From contig CAAGHI010000044.1 in assembly GCA_900769645.1 (NCBI GenBank), positions 62,001 to 126,000 of the forward strand: a stretch of 64,000 nucleotides of DNA, in the 5' to 3' direction. This DNA comes from Candidatus Gastranaerophilales bacterium (GTDB lineage: Bacteria; Cyanobacteriota; Vampirovibrionia; Gastranaerophilales; Gastranaerophilaceae). The notes under the pieces were generated by a model, which saw only the letters and a program-made list of their open reading frames with translations, did not search any database and had not been told where the DNA came from. Of this stretch, positions 1 to 8,749 are shown piece after piece. Position 1 is the stretch's first letter. The number at the start of each line of letters is the position of its first letter. Made by a program: the position numbers and the translations under genes.

Positions 1-45
1 GATTTAATTTCCGAAGTTATCCAAGAATTGGTTAAACAATTATAA
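1..45 (+). CDS. C-terminal end of a gene entering from the left (partial)
   Basis: Frame 1 is open from the first base and stops with TAA at 43-45, giving a tail ending EVIQELVKQL. It abuts the methyltransferase stop codon on the other strand with no gap, so the two genes are convergent. The tail is too short to identify. Its position next to a cytosine methyltransferase makes a restriction partner possible, but that is only inference. Confidence 0.4.
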   Translation, partial: DLISEVIQELVKQL

Positions 46-1281
46 TTATTTATCTGATAAATAGGATTTAATAGCCTTTTTTATTTGTACCCCAATTTGT
101 CTTCCTAGTTCTACAGGTACTGCATTTCCAATTTGTTTGTATTGTTGCCCAATACCTCCTGTGAATTCCCAGTCGTCAGGAAATGTCTGTATTCTTGCAT
201 ATTCTCTAACTGTAAAAGGTCTAGTTTCATCGGGATGACATCTTTCTGTTTGTTTCTGACTTGGGGAACAGGTCAATGTTAGGCAAGGTTCATCCCAAGC
301 AATTCTTCTCGCCATCCCAGTTCTTCCTCCACCACTTGAAAAGCTTTTACCCATATATGTTTTTTGTATATTTAATGGTAAATTTCTCCAACAACCACCT
401 GGAGGAACAAGTTTTAATACATCTTGCTTGGCTTTGCTATAAGATTGCCCTTCTGATTTTGGAACATTTTTTAATGCATCTCGTAAGGTTTTTATTTTCT
501 TTGATTCTTTGGGGTATTCAAATTTTATTTTTGAACCCTTTTTGGTTCCAACGATTACAATTCGTTCCCTTTTTTGTGGAACATTATAATTTACCGCATT
601 TAATAATTTTGTTTGTATGTCATATCCTAGGCTTTCAAAAATATCAATAATAGTTTTTAAAGTTCGCCCCTCATCATGAGATATTAATCCTCGAACATTC
701 TCTGCAACAAATATTACTGGTTCTGTTTCTTTTACACAACGAGCAAATTCATAAAATAATGTTCCTCTAGTATCTTCAAAACCAAGTTTTTTACCAGCAT
801 AACTAAAAGCTTGACAAGGGAACCCTCCTGTTACAATATTTATTTTTCCCTTATATGGCTTAAAATCTATTTTTGAAACATCTGAGCAAATTACATTCCA
901 ATTTGGTCTATTTTTTGATAAGGTATCGCAACAATACTTGTCATTGTCAACATGAAGAATAGTATCAATTCCAGCTTGTTCCAAACCAAGAGCTAATCCT
1001 CCTCCTCCTGCAAAAAGTTCAATTGCAGAATATTTGCTTGTTTTTGGAATATAGTTTTGTTTTTTCAAGTGATTATCTTTAAAATTAATAATTTGATCAG
1101 GTGTTACTCGTAAAACTTCACTTAATTCAAAAAAAGTAGATTTAATAGGATTATATCTATCTGATAAAATAACAGATAATTGATTTTTAGTTATTCCAAC
1201 TTCATTTGCTAATTCTGTTAGAGTATTAATCCCAAGGTTTTTCATAGCCTTTTTTATATTGTCTTTATTTGCAACTGTCAT
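46..1281 (-). CDS. DNA (cytosine-5) methyltransferase with N-terminal HTH
   Basis: Transfers a methyl group from S-adenosylmethionine to C5 of cytosine in DNA. Conserved motifs are in canonical order: motif I ELFAGGGG (about 88-95), the catalytic PCQ loop with Cys156, ENV (194-196), QKRER (236-240) and a GNAVP motif near 385. Residues 8-60 form an XRE-like helix-turn-helix (LTELANEVGITKNQLS), as in C5 methyltransferases that regulate their own transcription. The start is preceded by AAGGGAA. No endonuclease is recognisable next to it on the right; the unidentified flanking genes or the truncated gene on the left could be partners, or it may be solitary. Very AT-rich, like the rest of this island, which suggests horizontal transfer. 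Confidence 0.93.
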   Translation of the reverse strand: MTVANKDNIKKAMKNLGINTLTELANEVGITKNQLSVILSDRYNPIKSTFFELSEVLRVTPDQIINFKDNHLKKQNYIPKTSKYSAIELFAGGGGLALGLEQAGIDTILHVDNDKYCCDTLSKNRPNWNVICSDVSKIDFKPYKGKINIVTGGFPCQAFSYAGKKLGFEDTRGTLFYEFARCVKETEPVIFVAENVRGLISHDEGRTLKTIIDIFESLGYDIQTKLLNAVNYNVPQKRERIVIVGTKKGSKIKFEYPKESKKIKTLRDALKNVPKSEGQSYSKAKQDVLKLVPPGGCWRNLPLNIQKTYMGKSFSSGGGRTGMARRIAWDEPCLTLTCSPSQKQTERCHPDETRPFTVREYARIQTFPDDWEFTGGIGQQYKQIGNAVPVELGRQIGVQIKKAIKSYLSDK

Positions 1282-1479
1282 ACTTTCCCTTTGTTATGAT
1301 TTCATATTAACACAGTGGTTCCATTAAAAGCAATTAAATTATAAAAGTTAATAAAGATAAAGTATTATTATTTGGTTATGTAGATAAAAATTGTAGAAAA
1401 ATAGAGTAAACATTAACTTAGGTAAAGAAACTATATAAGATTGTAAGGTATTTAACATTTTATATGATAAGATTTACTT

Positions 1480-2271
1480 ATGAATAATCAATATACTGCA
1501 CAAATACATATACAAAATACAAGACCAATAAAAATTGAAAACATAGTAGCATTTTTTTCAGCGATACAAAAAGAATATAACTCATCTGTTGGAAAAGATT
1601 ACCAAAAGCATATTCAAGATTCAATACCAGAAATTGCAATATCACGAATTCACTCTGGCAGTCAAATATATGAATTGATTATTGTATCAACTCTTGTTCT
1701 ATATCCAGAAATATTGCAGTATACAATAGTTGATTTTTTTAAATATTTACAAAAGTTTTTACAAAAATTTGAAAATGAAGAAGTAGATGATTTAAGTTGT
1801 TCTAGAAAAGAATGTAGACATGCTAAAAATTTAACAGAAATATTTGAAGATGATGGAAAATTAAGTCTTGAAATTGAAACTATGAAAAATCGACAAACTA
1901 TAAATAAAATAGAAATTTCAAATCAACAAGGACGTATTGTAAGGGAAAAAGCAATAATAAAACTTCAACAATTAGAAGCACAACATATAAATAATTTTGA
2001 AAATGTTTTATTACAGTTTTATCAAACAAGAAATGTTAGTGGTTCGTCTCCAGGAGATAAAGCAATTATTCCAAGTATTTCGGATAAACCAAATAAAATA
2101 TTATTTAATGACGATAATTTAAAGAAATCTATTTTGGAAGAAGATTCAAATATTTTTAGAAATTTATACAGAGTTTCTGGGTCGGTTGAATACAAGGGGG
2201 AAAAAGTACAAAAGTACAATATTGACAAAATAGAAACAATTAATGGAAAAAATAATGAGTATACTTTCTAA
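1480..2271 (+). CDS. Unknown protein, first of a two-gene unit
   Basis: 263 residues, not recognised. The N-terminal half looks mixed alpha/beta and contains a conserved-looking IHSGSQIYELI segment. The middle (about 125-180) is charged and helical, and the C-terminus looks like a small beta domain (YRVSGSVEYKGEKVQKYNIDKI). No signal peptide or convincing membrane span is seen. It is divergent from the methyltransferase, overlaps the next gene and shares the island's low GC, so it probably works with the downstream membrane-anchored protein. A phage-defence or mobile-element role is possible from position only. Confidence 0.7.
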   Translation: MNNQYTAQIHIQNTRPIKIENIVAFFSAIQKEYNSSVGKDYQKHIQDSIPEIAISRIHSGSQIYELIIVSTLVLYPEILQYTIVDFFKYLQKFLQKFENEEVDDLSCSRKECRHAKNLTEIFEDDGKLSLEIETMKNRQTINKIEISNQQGRIVREKAIIKLQQLEAQHINNFENVLLQFYQTRNVSGSSPGDKAIIPSISDKPNKILFNDDNLKKSILEEDSNIFRNLYRVSGSVEYKGEKVQKYNIDKIETINGKNNEYTF

Positions 2272-2806
2272 TAATAAAGATTTAATTATTGAAATATTTC
2301 GGACATCTCCAGCTTGGATAGCTCTTGTCATATCGGTTGTTTCTCCAATTTTATATAAAAAAATAGAATTGGAGAAAAGTAAAGCGAATTTTTTATTTTC
2401 TAAAAGGTTTGATATTTTCCAGAATTATTTTGGGAAGCTATATATATTCAGAAATTCTATTATAAATTTAATATCAATATTATTATATCATATAGAACAT
2501 AGTGAATTTATTGATTTAACTGATGTTAATGCTGCAAAAGAAAATTTATATAATATTTGGAATGACATAAAATTATCAGAATCATGTTTATGGCTTCTTT
2601 CTGATTATAAAGTTCTTAAACTTAAAGGTTCCATTTCAAAATCTACAAAGATTTTTTTTCAGAAAATAGATTTATTGTCTCAAAATGGAGTTTTAAAACT
2701 CAATGAACAATCAATTAAGGAATTGATTGGATTAGCAAAAAATACTCAAAATTCAATAGCTGAAATATTAAATGAATTTAGAAAAGAGATGATAATAGAT
2801 AAATAA
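2243..2806 (+). CDS. Unknown membrane-anchored protein, second of a two-gene unit
   Basis: 187 residues starting at 2243, or 183 if the internal ATG at 2255 is used; both starts lie inside the preceding gene, indicating translational coupling. One hydrophobic segment (about 18-38, PAWIALVISVVSPILY) is followed by a positively charged helix, then a long helical cytoplasmic-looking domain. Such one-span proteins with helical bodies are common among island genes of unknown role. I do not recognise the family. Confidence 0.65.
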   Translation: MEKIMSILSNNKDLIIEIFRTSPAWIALVISVVSPILYKKIELEKSKANFLFSKRFDIFQNYFGKLYIFRNSIINLISILLYHIEHSEFIDLTDVNAAKENLYNIWNDIKLSESCLWLLSDYKVLKLKGSISKSTKIFFQKIDLLSQNGVLKLNEQSIKELIGLAKNTQNSIAEILNEFRKEMIIDK

Positions 2807-3187
2807 CTTAAAGTACACAAAATGTAAAATTTCTATAGAAAAGCTTTCTAAAAAGCAAAATGTGTCAAAAAGCTAATAGCTTTAGCATTTTTACTAAAAA
2901 TATATCGTAAAATTGTTAATTTTTGCTAGATACAAGCAAAATTTTTACGAGTGAAAATAAGAAGATTAAATTTCTGCGGAGAGATAATTAATGAACTAGA
3001 TAAAATAATGTTGTGTAAAAATGCAATATAAAAGGAGCCAACTCTATGCTGACTCCTGACTTGTTCTTTTTTACTGGGGGAATGGCTCTAGTCCATTTAT
3101 GCCTCACAACTTTGGGTACATATATACTATAAGTGATAATAAAAGACCTGCCAATTATTTCCAAATGCTCATATACTCAAAATTGAG
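2807..3187. other. AT-rich intergenic gap
   Basis: No open frame of coding character. It holds the hairpin at 3033-3057 and the AT-rich 3' flanks of the two neighbouring genes. The GC-richer stretch 3030-3120 stands out from its surroundings but I could not assign it. Confidence 0.5.
3027..3057 (-). terminator. Putative terminator of the 3188-3706 gene
   Basis: AGGAGCC (3033-3039) and GACTCCT (3051-3057) form a 7-bp stem on the minus strand, with one G-U wobble, followed by a short TTTTAT run. On the plus strand the same position is a C-A mismatch, so it fits minus-strand termination better. The T run is weak. Confidence 0.4.
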
Positions 3188-3706
3188 TTAATAAAACTTT
3201 AGACTTAGTCCGGAATTTGGCTTTAAGAGTTCAATTTGAATATTTGGACTGAATAATTTCCGGTAATCACAGCATAATTCAAGAAGTTGTTTAATCTCTT
3301 GTTTATCAAAATAAACTTTATTCATAATAAGTTTAGATTGTTGGCGTTCGTGCATAGATTGTTTTGCACGATACACACAAAGTTTTCTATTTTCATTTAA
3401 CGCACGCATTAGTATAGCTCTAATGTAGTAGCGGTTGAAATCATTAAAAGCAAGAGTTTCTCGAGCATTAGACGGAATTTTTCTACCTCTGTCGTCTTTT
3501 TCTCTAAAATCTGATTGAGAAAGTTTCTGTTGCAATGTTTCAGGTGTTCCGGTAGCAAAACATTCTTTCAGTAATCTTTTGTATTTGAACATGCCTGTTG
3601 TCGTTAGGGATTTTGGCTCATAGAATAAACCTGTTTTAAGGTCTGATTCTAATTCACTAATCATAATCAATCTTGTTTGCTCATCTAAATTTGGTAAATA
3701 GTACAT
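3188..3706 (-). CDS. Unknown helical, basic protein
   Basis: 172 residues, starting MYYLPNLDEQTR, with a ribosome site (AGGAG) at good spacing. It is rich in Arg, Lys and Leu, with the segment FNRYYIRAILMRAL and a VYRAKQSMHERQQS stretch, and has no signal peptide. The composition suggests an all-helical cytosolic, possibly nucleic-acid-binding protein. I cannot name the family. It stands alone between the two plus-strand units. Confidence 0.7.
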   Translation of the reverse strand: MYYLPNLDEQTRLIMISELESDLKTGLFYEPKSLTTTGMFKYKRLLKECFATGTPETLQQKLSQSDFREKDDRGRKIPSNARETLAFNDFNRYYIRAILMRALNENRKLCVYRAKQSMHERQQSKLIMNKVYFDKQEIKQLLELCCDYRKLFSPNIQIELLKPNSGLSLKFY

Positions 3707-3933
3707 AAAGAAATCTCCTATACTTGTGATAACAAGTAAATTTATAGAAGATTTTATTGATTTTGAAAGAAAAATACTTATGATAAAAATTTATATTGTG
3801 ATTAAAATGTAGTAGTAATAAGGCAAATGTTCTAAAAACAAATGTAAATAATTAGCCTTTTTTAGTAAATATGGTTAGAATATCTATTGAGATTTTTATT
3901 TTAAGTGCTAGAATTCATCTATAAGGGTAGGAA

Positions 3934-4740
3934 ATGACAATAAGAAGTGAAATTTTAAAAAAATATAATATTGAAGATATAAACCAACATCAAACGAACA
4001 CTTTAGATTTTGTAGGAGTTGCACTAAATTTTGTTTATCCGAATATTGGTGATATAGAGCAAGCTTTTTATAATAAAATCTTTTCAGAATATCCAGAACG
4101 TGTTGTAAGTCCTATGAAAGAGCATAAATTACAGATTAGTAATGAGGGCTTAAATAAAAATAAAGTTTCTATAGAAGAAAGAAATTCTGTAAATTTTATA
4201 TATAGTGATGAAGAAGGGAAATATCAATTATTGCTAAACAGTGAGATGTTAGATTTTCAATGTTTAAATCCTCGTAAGAATTATTCTAATTTTAAAGATT
4301 TCAGTAAAAAATTTAAACAGATTTACTCTTGTTTAATTCATGTTGCAGGTGCTTTTAATACAGATATTGCAGTTAACAAAAAGGCTCTTTTTGTTCGTAA
4401 AATAAATAGAGTAAATTATGATAGTGAAACTCTACAAAAACTAAATAAAGATTATATTAAAGAACTTGATTTGCTACAAGATAATGGAATTTCTACGAAA
4501 GATCATTCTAATTTCTATAACGAAATTATTTCTCAAGAGGAAGATGGAACTAAAATTGTAATACGGAATGGTTCTTCTTTAAGTTTAGATGGAAAATCTA
4601 AATCTTTAATGTACGATTTTCAAGTATTTAAAGATAATCCTAGTAAGTTATCTTCAAATATGGAAACAGATTTAGATAATTTTAGTACTATAATATACAA
4701 TTTATATCGACATATGCTAGGTGATAAATTCTTTGAGTAA
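3934..4740 (+). CDS. TIGR04255-like protein, first gene of an MBL operon
   Basis: 268 residues. The central part (FIYSDEEGKYQLLLNSEMLDFQC, then a Y-x-x-F segment and a long helix, then RKINRVNY at about 150-157) resembles the sporadic TIGR04255 family, whose members carry a strand-rich core followed by an R-x-x-N-R motif. The function of that family is not established. It is the first of three closely spaced genes (22-bp gap to the next) in the AT-rich island and is preceded by GGTAGG. The family call rests on pattern memory and needs a profile search. Confidence 0.5.
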   Translation: MTIRSEILKKYNIEDINQHQTNTLDFVGVALNFVYPNIGDIEQAFYNKIFSEYPERVVSPMKEHKLQISNEGLNKNKVSIEERNSVNFIYSDEEGKYQLLLNSEMLDFQCLNPRKNYSNFKDFSKKFKQIYSCLIHVAGAFNTDIAVNKKALFVRKINRVNYDSETLQKLNKDYIKELDLLQDNGISTKDHSNFYNEIISQEEDGTKIVIRNGSSLSLDGKSKSLMYDFQVFKDNPSKLSSNMETDLDNFSTIIYNLYRHMLGDKFFE

Positions 4741-4761
4741 AAAGAGCTATAGGAGATCTTT

Positions 4762-5169
4762 ATGGTAGCTAATTATTTAGATGTAGGTTTAATTCCACAT
4801 TGGTATGGAGGATTTGAGACTGAAAAATCAAATATTTTAACAAATCAGGCAATAGAAGAAAATATTGCATGGAAGAGAATTGCTACACAAAATGATTTGG
4901 TTGAACAATTTAAAGGGCTGGTTACCGATATTGATAACGATGTTGTTACTGTAGTATTTAAAAATACTGAACTAGGAACAAGTGAAGCTTATCGTTTTGG
5001 AATAGATAAATTTGATTTTTCACTAAAGAAAAATGATTCTGTTATATTAAATCAATATTCAAATATGAAATTTGAATTTATAAAATATTCAGAAAATTTT
5101 TATGAAAAGCTTGCAGATAAAATGATAGCCAAAAGAATAGCTTCATATGAGGAAAATTATGACATCTAA
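4762..5169 (+). CDS. Unknown small protein, middle gene of the MBL operon
   Basis: 135 residues with a good ribosome site (AGGAGAT). Residues 50-95 look like a small beta-barrel (FKGLVTDIDNDVVTVVFKN), followed by a C-terminal helix. It has no membrane segment. It overlaps the downstream metallo-beta-lactamase gene by 11 bases, so the two are translationally coupled and probably act together. Confidence 0.7.
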   Translation: MVANYLDVGLIPHWYGGFETEKSNILTNQAIEENIAWKRIATQNDLVEQFKGLVTDIDNDVVTVVFKNTELGTSEAYRFGIDKFDFSLKKNDSVILNQYSNMKFEFIKYSENFYEKLADKMIAKRIASYEENYDI

Positions 5170-6241
5170 TCTAGAGATTAGAGTTTTCGGAGATGGAAAT
5201 GGTGAAAGTATTTTTATAAAATTTCCAAATAATAAAATTGGAATTATAGATTTTGGGTGCAAATATTTTTTTAAATGGTTTACATCTTATGTCACAAACA
5301 AAAATCTTAAATTTATTGAATTTTTAGTATGGACTCATCCTCATGATGACCATACACATTATTTAATTGATTTACTTGATTATTGTGATAAAAATCAAAT
5401 TACTATTAATTTATTTGGTCGATTCCATTTTGGAAAATTAAAGGGATTATCAGAGCTTATTGGACAAATTGATGAAAGATATTTACAAAATTCAAGCACA
5501 ACTTACATTTCTAAAGCAAAGCCTGGTTATCTCATAAAATTATTTGAAAAAATTTCAGATTTAAAAAATAAAAATTTGATTAAAAATATTGATGCCCAAT
5601 TATGTATAGGGAAACAATTATATGGTAAAGATGCTATTGATGATGATATTTCGATAACTTGTATAGCTCCTTGTAACAGCGATATAGAAAAATATAATAA
5701 AAAATATGATGAATGTTTGCAAAAGGCTTGTAATTCTCAGGGTTTACAAAGCGATTTCTCTATAGAATCTTCATTTCATAATATTATTTCCGTTGCTTTA
5801 ATTATTGAATTTGGAAATTTAAAAATTCTATTAGGAGGAGATGTTGTTAATGAATCTTGGTATGAAATCTATAAAGATGATAGATTCCCGATATTAAAAA
5901 GTAATATAGTTTTCTTAAAAGCTCCACATCATGGAAGTAATGGAGCTTATAACGAGGATATTTGGAATAATTGGGGTAAAGATTTTGAAATAATTATATC
6001 GCCATATAACAAGGCAAAAATTCCAAAGGCAGAAATTTTAGAAAAAATAATGACACATTCAACTAAAATTAAAATTCTTAAGGATAAAAGCCGAAAAAGT
6101 GTGTTTGGGGATTCTGAGTTTTTGGTTCGAAAATTAGCATTAAAAGATAATTCTATTACAACATGTCCAGACGCTACACATCATATAAGGTATGATATAA
6201 CGAAAAAAGGCGATATTATATCTGAATGGGTCAAGGAGTAA
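5159..6241 (+). CDS. ComEC-like metallo-beta-lactamase-fold hydrolase
   Basis: 360 residues from the ATG at 5159, chosen over 5147 because TGAGGA (5148-5153) then sits 5 bases upstream. Metal ligands of the MBL fold are visible: THPHDDH (59-65), a GGD near 226 and PHHGS near 256. The order and spacing match the ComEC/Rec2 C-terminal domain and related stand-alone phosphodiesterases. There are no membrane spans, so it is a soluble enzyme and not a DNA-uptake channel. Likely substrates are nucleic acids or nucleotides, by family analogy only. It is the last gene of the three-gene operon. Confidence 0.75.
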   Translation: MTSNLEIRVFGDGNGESIFIKFPNNKIGIIDFGCKYFFKWFTSYVTNKNLKFIEFLVWTHPHDDHTHYLIDLLDYCDKNQITINLFGRFHFGKLKGLSELIGQIDERYLQNSSTTYISKAKPGYLIKLFEKISDLKNKNLIKNIDAQLCIGKQLYGKDAIDDDISITCIAPCNSDIEKYNKKYDECLQKACNSQGLQSDFSIESSFHNIISVALIIEFGNLKILLGGDVVNESWYEIYKDDRFPILKSNIVFLKAPHHGSNGAYNEDIWNNWGKDFEIIISPYNKAKIPKAEILEKIMTHSTKIKILKDKSRKSVFGDSEFLVRKLALKDNSITTCPDATHHIRYDITKKGDIISEWVKE

Positions 6242-6289
6242 AAATTTGGCCAGGAATACAGTTTTTTCATGGGCAAATTTTTGTTCATA

Positions 6290-6433
6290 GATTTTGAAAA
6301 ATGCGTAATTTTAACATGCCTGAAACATATTCAATTAGGCGATTTGGCGAGTTTGGAGTGTTAAACCGTATGTGAAGTTCCACCATTTAAAATAACTAGA
6401 ACAATTAAAATCAGAGCCTAAAGGCTCTTTTTT
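6290..6433 (+). repeat. Scar copy of a paralogue 3' end (direct repeat 1)
   Basis: This stretch matches 8619-8738. It has the last codons and stop of the HExxH gene (TTTGAAAAATGCGTAA, one extra A), the shared line GTATGTGAAGTTCCACCATT and a terminator AGAGCC-TAAA-GGCTCT plus T run (6413-6433). It looks like the 3' end of a former paralogue whose body was lost when the MBL operon arrived. Confidence 0.7.
6413..6433 (+). terminator. Intrinsic terminator after the MBL operon
   Basis: AGAGCC (6413-6418), loop TAAA, GGCTCT (6423-6428), then TTTTT. It probably ends transcription of the 3934-6241 operon. Confidence 0.75.
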
Positions 6434-6716
6434 AATGCTTTCGATACATTTATCTTTTGAAGAAATTATTGCAGACTTGAATTCAGCGAACCCAACTTCC
6501 GCAATCTCTTTTTTAGCAAGTTTTACGAGGTTCTCTGTTTAATTATTAAATCTAACAAAATGTTACAAAATGTAAATGTGATTTTAAAATAGCCTCAAAC
6601 CTAGATATAATGCCTCTATGCTATGCTATGCTATGCTATGCTATGCGGGGCACTGTGTCAATTAATCAAATAATAAATCCTTTATATAAATACACAGGGA
6701 ATTATAAGGGGAATTT
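6434..6716. other. Leader region of the HExxH gene
   Basis: Contains a TATAAT (6606-6611), the pentanucleotide array and a GGGG ribosome site just before 6717. Minus-strand frame 6440-6550 shows a short open stretch without a start codon, probably a gene remnant. Confidence 0.45.
6616..6645 (+). repeat. CTATG pentanucleotide tandem repeat, six copies
   Basis: Six perfect CTATG units lie immediately downstream of TATAAT (6606-6611) and about 70 bases before the start of the HExxH gene. A repeat of this kind can change length by slippage, here in a 5' untranslated region and not in a reading frame. Confidence 0.95.
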
Positions 6717-8630
6717 ATGGTTGCAATTAAAAGTATTGGGAAAATAGTATCTTGTCTAGCAAAAACAGAAAAAACAACATTAGCACAAAGCGATAAAGCA
6801 GTATTTGATTTTTTCAAAAAAATGACAAGCGGTTATACTCCAAAACGAGGAAAGGATTTACCAAGAATTTGTTTTGAGGGTAGTAACTATGAAGAATTAC
6901 CTTCTTTTGTTAGAAATCTAGTAGATGGTTTAAACCTAAAACGTCCTAACGTTACCGTTAGAGGTCGTTCAATGCAAAAAGGTCAAGGTATTTTAGGGTT
7001 TCAAATTTGTGATGGCAACAAAGTTGTAGGAACAACATCGTATGGCTTAGACTTAACCAGAGGAGAACCAATACAACAATTAAGAGTAAGTCTTGGTAAT
7101 GGTACAGAAAAAGCAATAAGTTTTAATTCAATACTAAATACAAACTTAAAAGGAAAATCAGCTCTAAAAGGTGATACATTTGTAAATCGAAAACTTGCAA
7201 AGTCAATGGGATTGTCTGATGAAATCATTGAAGGAGTTCCATCATTCAAAAATGTTTCTGTTTCTGAAATCACAGAACAGTCCAAATCTCTTAAGAATTT
7301 AATAGCAAATAAAGGAAATATTATTCACTCTATTGATGAATGTATACCTGAATTGGCACAAATTGCAAAGAAAACAGGAAAAGTTACACAGCAATCTGCG
7401 ACAGAAGCGGTTGAAACAATTTTGTCTAAAATGGGGTATAATCCAAAAGATATAAAATTAACATTTTTAGGAAAACGAGCTCAAGAACTTGGCTCATTTT
7501 GCCAAAGTAATGGTGGGCTTTCTCTAAATCTCAACCAGTTAAAAAATCATCAAGATTTGGCAGATATTATTGGACATGAATTAACTCACATGGAAGATTT
7601 TATACTTTTCTATAAACATAAAGGAGCAGATAATTTTAGAAAGATAATCGGAGAAAATTTTGACAAAGCTTGGTATGATAAAATGTCTAAATATGTAGAC
7701 GCAAATAAACATTCTAGCTCCAAATTTAGTGCAATCGAAAAAGAATTGAAAAATAGAGCAAAAAGAGAACAGGCTAATATAAGTGGTCCATATAATAGAG
7801 TAAAAGCAAATTTTGAATATATAAATTCAGGTCTTGAAAAAAATGCAAGACATACAGAATTAGAGTTCAAAGGAGAGTTAAAAAACTCAGGAATTTATAG
7901 AAAAACATCTACTAGTAATCACTATGGAAAAGCACCAGGAAGTTACCCTGAAGATTATTCTCTTATGTTCAAGCAAATTAATAAGGCTCTAAATAAATAT
8001 GGAGCAAATAAAGGGCAAAAGTTTAATGAACTATATGAACAAACTCTATATACGATAGATGCTGAACTTCCAGCTCTTTTTAAACAATTAGAAGGACTTC
8101 CTGCTGGCAAAGCTCGTAATGGAATTGAAAATAAAATAAATGAAATAATAAAAAATAAACATAGAGATTTTGAACATTTAGAATTAAAGGTAATGCAAGG
8201 AATTCAGACAAAACTTGGTTTAGAAGCAATCCCAGAATCTCAAGAGTTAACCCTTAAAGCTATGCAAAGAATGAATCCTGAAATAGCAGAAATTCAGAAA
8301 GCTTTGTTTGAAGGACGACCAACTGCCGAATTTAAAGAACTTGCAAAAAAACAAGAAAAACTTATTTCTCAGTTCTATGGTAACCGAGAAGAATTTGGAA
8401 TTAAAGTTGCAGAAGAAACTAAAAAAATTCAAAGAGAAATTTTAGAAAAAGACTTAAAACCTGAGTTTGAAAAGACGGATAAATTATTTTCAGATTTAAT
8501 TGATGCCAAAGAAAAGCTTTTAAATGCTTATGATGACTTAATTAGCTATGTTAAAAAATATGGAACAAAAGAAGGTTTTGAACATTTATCTAAGCCAAAT
8601 CTTGGTTTATTGAAGTTTGAAAATGCGTAA
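6717..8630 (+). CDS. Large HExxH putative zinc metallopeptidase-like protein
   Basis: 637 residues. The clear feature is GHELTHMEDF, with the zinc-binding H287-E288-x-x-H291, about 45% along the protein. The N-terminal part (1-270) is mixed, and the C-terminal 300 residues are strongly helical and charged with coiled-coil character. There is no signal peptide, membrane span or known delivery signal. The start at 6717 is preceded by AAGGGGAAT. A third zinc ligand was not identified with confidence. The 3' end is followed by a terminator shared with the convergent gene at 8750. The remnant at 6290 shows this gene once had a neighbouring paralogue. The real substrate is unknown. Confidence 0.7.
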   Translation: MVAIKSIGKIVSCLAKTEKTTLAQSDKAVFDFFKKMTSGYTPKRGKDLPRICFEGSNYEELPSFVRNLVDGLNLKRPNVTVRGRSMQKGQGILGFQICDGNKVVGTTSYGLDLTRGEPIQQLRVSLGNGTEKAISFNSILNTNLKGKSALKGDTFVNRKLAKSMGLSDEIIEGVPSFKNVSVSEITEQSKSLKNLIANKGNIIHSIDECIPELAQIAKKTGKVTQQSATEAVETILSKMGYNPKDIKLTFLGKRAQELGSFCQSNGGLSLNLNQLKNHQDLADIIGHELTHMEDFILFYKHKGADNFRKIIGENFDKAWYDKMSKYVDANKHSSSKFSAIEKELKNRAKREQANISGPYNRVKANFEYINSGLEKNARHTELEFKGELKNSGIYRKTSTSNHYGKAPGSYPEDYSLMFKQINKALNKYGANKGQKFNELYEQTLYTIDAELPALFKQLEGLPAGKARNGIENKINEIIKNKHRDFEHLELKVMQGIQTKLGLEAIPESQELTLKAMQRMNPEIAEIQKALFEGRPTAEFKELAKKQEKLISQFYGNREEFGIKVAEETKKIQREILEKDLKPEFEKTDKLFSDLIDAKEKLLNAYDDLISYVKKYGTKEGFEHLSKPNLGLLKFENA

Positions 8631-8738
8631 TTCAAACATGCGTGAAACCTAATCAATTAAGCAATTTTAAGAATTTGGAGTGTTATACCGTATATGAAGT
8701 TCCACCATTTAAAATCAAGAGCCGAAAGGCTCTTTTTT
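8619..8738 (+). repeat. Direct repeat 2, 3' end of the HExxH gene
   Basis: Matches 6290-6433 across the stop codon, the 3' untranslated line and the terminator. Similarity is clear but imperfect, so the duplication is not recent. Confidence 0.7.
8718..8738. terminator. Terminator between convergent genes
   Basis: AGAGCC (8718-8723), loop GAAA, GGCTCT (8728-8733), then a T run to 8738. It ends the HExxH gene. On the minus strand the stem lacks a good T run, so it serves mainly the plus strand. Confidence 0.75.
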
Positions 8739-8749
8739 GGTAAATTATC

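Noticed and set aside
6440..6550. Minus-strand open stretch next to the MBL operon
   Set aside because: No start codon and stops on both sides; treated as a remnant only.
6616..6645. Possible CRISPR-like array
   Set aside because: Units are 5 bases with no spacers; it is a simple tandem repeat.
6290..8740. Direct repeats read as attachment sites of a mobile element
   Set aside because: They include the gene's own last codons and terminator and are not identical, and no integrase is present.
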